Positions 61,606 through 64,000 of a DNA stretch of 64,000 nt are shown here, piece after piece. Location: positions 186,001-250,000 of the forward strand of contig NZ_RCCE01000005.1 in NCBI RefSeq assembly GCF_003663885.1. The letters run 5' to 3'. Source of the stretch: Litoreibacter meonggei (GTDB lineage Bacteria > Pseudomonadota > Alphaproteobacteria > Rhodobacterales > Rhodobacteraceae). Both the position numbers and the translations under genes were made by a program. The notes beneath the pieces are model-generated. The model was not told the origin of the DNA, ran no database searches, and saw nothing but the letters and a program-made list of their open reading frames with translations. Numbering within the stretch: position 1 is the stretch's first letter; each line of letters starts with the position of its first letter.

Positions 61606-62070
61606 ATGTCACATCACGAAACCCGCCTTGCCGAACTTGGCGTCACCCTGCCCGACGCCCCTGCGCCCGCCGCCAATTATGTGCCGAGCGTTATCGTTGG
61701 CGACACGGTGTATATCTCCGGCCAGATCAGCCAGAACGACGACGGGTTCATCACCGGAAAAATCGGTGCAGACCTGACCGTCCAGCAAGGGGCCGCAGCC
61801 GCCCGCACCTGCGCAATCTCGCTTCTGGCGCAACTGAAAGCCGCTTGCGGTGGTGACCTGAGCCGCCTTGTGCGCGTTGTGAAGTTGACCGGATTTGTGA
61901 ACTCCACACCCGATTTCACCGAGCAGCCGAAGGTTATAAACGGCGCGTCGGATTTCCTTGTCGAAGCACTGGGTGACGCTGGAAAACACGCCCGCTCCGC
62001 CGTGAGTGCTGGTGCGTTGCCCTTCAACGTCGCCGTCGAGATCGAAGGCATTTTCCAGATCAAACCATGA
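61606..62070 (+). CDS. RidA-family protein (enamine/imine deaminase type)
   Basis: A 154-residue RidA/YjgF-fold protein of the YjgH-like longer subgroup: YVPSVIVGDTVYISGQISQN, a middle block LVRVVKLTGFVNSTPDF and the ending GKHARSAVSAGALPFNVAVE with the conserved Arg near the active site. Family members hydrolyse reactive enamines from PLP enzymes; this subgroup is less well studied. It is in the same transcript as the secretion genes and the glycerophosphodiesterase. Confidence 0.87.
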   Translation: MSHHETRLAELGVTLPDAPAPAANYVPSVIVGDTVYISGQISQNDDGFITGKIGADLTVQQGAAAARTCAISLLAQLKAACGGDLSRLVRVVKLTGFVNSTPDFTEQPKVINGASDFLVEALGDAGKHARSAVSAGALPFNVAVEIEGIFQIKP

Positions 62071-62822
62071 CCCTGCCCGCCGCGTTCTTTGCGGGACCGA
62101 TCACGCATCGGGGATTGCACGACCGCTCCAAGGGCGTGATCGAAAACTCTATGCCTGCCTTCAAGGCGGCCATCGGCGCAGGCTACGGGATCGAGCTGGA
62201 CGTGCAACTGTCTTTCGATGGGCAATCCATGGTGTTCCATGACTACGACATGGCGCGTCTGACCGGCGAGGGTGGCCCGATCCAGACCCGCACCGCCGAG
62301 ACCATACGGGGTATGACGCTCAGCGATAGCGACGACACGATCTTCGACCTGCCCGCCGTGCTGGACCTTGTCGGCGGGCGCGTCCCGCTGCTCATTGAGT
62401 TGAAAGACCAAGACGGCGCGATGGGCCCGAATGTCGGCCCGTTGGAACGCGCCGTTGCCGATGCGCTAGGCGGCTACCGTGGCGACGCCGCGGTGATGTC
62501 GTTCAACCCGCATTCGACAAGAATGATGTCGGAACTCTGCCCCAACCGCCCCCGCGGACTGGTCACCAGCGCCTACAAGCCGTCCGACTGGGCGCCCCTA
62601 TCAACCGAGGTGTGCGACCGCTTGCGCGACATTCCTGACTACGAGCGGAGCACGGCCTCGTTCATCTCGCATGAGGCCGCCGATCTTGGCCGCCCCCGTG
62701 TGGCAGAGCTGAAGGCCAAGGGCGCACAAATCCTGTGCTGGACGATCAAAAGCCAGGCGCAGGCGGACGAGGCTTTGAAAATCGCGCAAAACATCACCTT
62801 CGAGGGGTTTATCCCCGCTTGA
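62067..62822 (+). CDS. Glycerophosphodiester phosphodiesterase
   Basis: A 251-residue GDPD-family TIM-barrel enzyme that hydrolyses deacylated phospholipids to glycerol 3-phosphate and an alcohol. Catalytic residues are visible: His-Arg in ITHRGLHDRS, Glu-Asn in GVIENSMPAF, Glu-Asp in GIELDVQLSFDG and His in MVFHDYD. There is no signal peptide, so it acts in the cytoplasm. The start overlaps the ridA stop (ATGA). Confidence 0.92.
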   Translation: MTLPAAFFAGPITHRGLHDRSKGVIENSMPAFKAAIGAGYGIELDVQLSFDGQSMVFHDYDMARLTGEGGPIQTRTAETIRGMTLSDSDDTIFDLPAVLDLVGGRVPLLIELKDQDGAMGPNVGPLERAVADALGGYRGDAAVMSFNPHSTRMMSELCPNRPRGLVTSAYKPSDWAPLSTEVCDRLRDIPDYERSTASFISHEAADLGRPRVAELKAKGAQILCWTIKSQAQADEALKIAQNITFEGFIPA

Positions 62823-62852
62823 CCCCACATCTTGAAGGCCCATCTTTCAGTC

Positions 62853-64000
62853 ATGCATGACGGGACCGATGATAAGGCGGAGACGCAGGTAGAGATCAGC
62901 GTGATCGGGAGCCTCGCGCAGATTGATGCCGCCGATTGGGACGCCTGTGCTTGCCCAGAGGCCGCAGATGGTCGCCCTGTCGACCCCTTCACCACGCACA
63001 GGTTTCTGCTGGCTTTGGAACGCTCTGGGTCCGTTGGCGCTGGCACCGGTTGGCAACCGCAATACCTGCTCGCCCGCCAGAACGGCACGTTGATCGGCGC
63101 AGCGCCGCTATATGCCAAAAACCACTCGCAGGGCGAATACATCTTCGACCACAACTGGGCGCATGCCTTCGAGCGCGCGGGCGGAAACTACTACCCCAAG
63201 CTGCAAATGGCCGTACCGCATACTCCCGCCACAGGCCGCAGGCTTTTGGTGAAGCCCGAACACGAAGCGGTGGCGCAATCTGCGCTGGTGCAAGGTGCTG
63301 TGCAACTGGCGTCACAAAACCACGTCTCGTCCCTGCACATTACGTTTTGCACCGAGGGTGAGGCCGAAGCAGGCACGCAGATGGGCCTGATGCCAAGGCT
63401 CAGCCAGCAGTTCCACTGGGTGTCGAGCGGGTACGCCAGTTTCGACGATTTCCTTGCCTCGCTGTCGGCGCGCAAACGCAAAAACATCCGCCGCGAACGC
63501 GCGCAAGCGGCGAAGTTTGGCGGCAGCATCCACGCGCTAACCGGCGACCAGATCCGGCCTGAACACTGGGACGCCTTCTGGTTGTTCTACCAAGACACCG
63601 GTGCGCGCAAATGGGGGACGCCCTACCTCACCCGCGCGTTCTTCGACGAGGCACAGGAAACCCTGCGCGACGACATGATGTTGCTACTGGCGGAGCGTGA
63701 CGGGCAGTACATCGCGGGCGCGCTGAACTTCATCGGGCGCAACACGCTTTACGGCCGCTATTGGGGCTGCATCGAGGACCACCCCTGCCTGCATTTCGAG
63801 CTGTGCTATTACCAAGCCATCGACTGGGCGATCACCCATGGGCTGACCCGTGTCGAGGCGGGGGCACAAGGCGCGCACAAGCTGGCACGGGGGTATTTGC
63901 CGGTCGCCACCCATTCGCTGCACTGGATTGCCGACGAAGGCTTCCGCGACGCGGTGCAGCAGTTCCTTGATGCAGAACGCGCGGCCATCGACGAGGATAT
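62853..64000 (+). CDS. COG3146-type GNAT acyltransferase (FemAB-like fold), partial
   Basis: At least 382 residues; the gene continues past the end of the window. It starts MHDGTDDKAETQVEISVIGS (ATG at 62853) and has LSARKRKNIRRERAQAAKFG, FYQDTGARKWGTPYLTRAFF and EAGAQGAHKLARGYLPVATH, the conserved pieces of the large GNAT proteins sometimes labelled peptidoglycan biosynthesis proteins. The substrate is unknown. It is the fifth gene of the secretion/RidA/GDPD run. Confidence 0.82.
   Translation, partial: MHDGTDDKAETQVEISVIGSLAQIDAADWDACACPEAADGRPVDPFTTHRFLLALERSGSVGAGTGWQPQYLLARQNGTLIGAAPLYAKNHSQGEYIFDHNWAHAFERAGGNYYPKLQMAVPHTPATGRRLLVKPEHEAVAQSALVQGAVQLASQNHVSSLHITFCTEGEAEAGTQMGLMPRLSQQFHWVSSGYASFDDFLASLSARKRKNIRRERAQAAKFGGSIHALTGDQIRPEHWDAFWLFYQDTGARKWGTPYLTRAFFDEAQETLRDDMMLLLAERDGQYIAGALNFIGRNTLYGRYWGCIEDHPCLHFELCYYQAIDWAITHGLTRVEAGAQGAHKLARGYLPVATHSLHWIADEGFRDAVQQFLDAERAAIDED

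Noticed and set aside
1-64000. CRISPR array, prophage, complete insertion sequence or toxin-antitoxin pair
   Set aside because: No regularly spaced repeats, transposase genes, phage structural genes or recognisable toxin-antitoxin genes were seen; the only mobile trace is the integrase stub.

Overview
This window is chromosomal DNA of a GC-rich alphaproteobacterium, most likely a Roseobacter-group member of the Rhodobacteraceae. The support is a SAM/SAH-type riboswitch in front of metK (a class described mainly from Rhodobacterales), the divergent regB / senC-regA redox-control locus, the run tsaE-amgK-murU-addB-addA-trxA, a tripartite tricarboxylate transporter (TTT) operon, and the general codon and protein style. 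Most genes are closely packed, and neighbours are often joined by ATGA start/stop overlaps.

Region by region: 1-8.8 kb is a purine catabolism operon read leftwards (xdhA-xdhB-xdhC, NCS2 purine permease, guanine deaminase, GlcG/HbpS-like protein) with a divergent LysR regulator and a T-N11-A operator. 9-15.7 kb holds housekeeping genes: ybeY, a CorC-like CBS protein, lnt, the riboswitch and metK, a DUF1330 protein divergent from a LysR gene, trmB and rpiB. 15.7-18.4 kb looks like a disturbed, lower-GC patch: a divergent homocysteine S-methyltransferase, about 400 bp without a gene, a heme oxygenase whose tail is lost, and the N-terminal stub of a tRNA-type integrase 112 bp from a tRNA-Thr(CGU) gene. 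18.5-25.6 kb is a probable organosulfonate (sulfoacetate) operon: TTT transporter, acylating aldehyde dehydrogenase and AMP-forming CoA ligase, with a divergent LacI regulator and operator.

25.7-32 kb has heme and cell-maintenance genes (hemY-like, mitofilin-like, hemD, divergent tsaD-gpsA-YciI-EVE). 32-40 kb is a mixture of regulators, small unknown proteins, ahcY, an HD hydrolase and an acetyltransferase. 39.2-43.9 kb is the RegB/RegA/SenC redox system plus a PAS protein. 44-52.9 kb runs from tRNA t6A modification (TsaE) through peptidoglycan sugar recycling (AmgK, MurU) and double-strand break repair (AddAB) to thioredoxin. 52.9-54.6 kb is glnK-amtB, followed by a class A penicillin-binding protein. 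57-58.4 kb holds mlaA-mlaC for outer-membrane lipid asymmetry, and 58.5-64 kb is an operon with a type I secretion ABC/adaptor pair, RidA, a glycerophosphodiesterase and a COG3146-type acyltransferase that runs off the window.

I found no CRISPR array, complete insertion sequence, prophage or obviously new defence system. The items most worth a second look are the tRNA-Thr/integrase/heme-oxygenase junction, the sulfoacetate-type operon with its LacI operator, the riboswitch, and several unexplained palindromes. All functional calls come from reading motifs and gene order; no database search was run.
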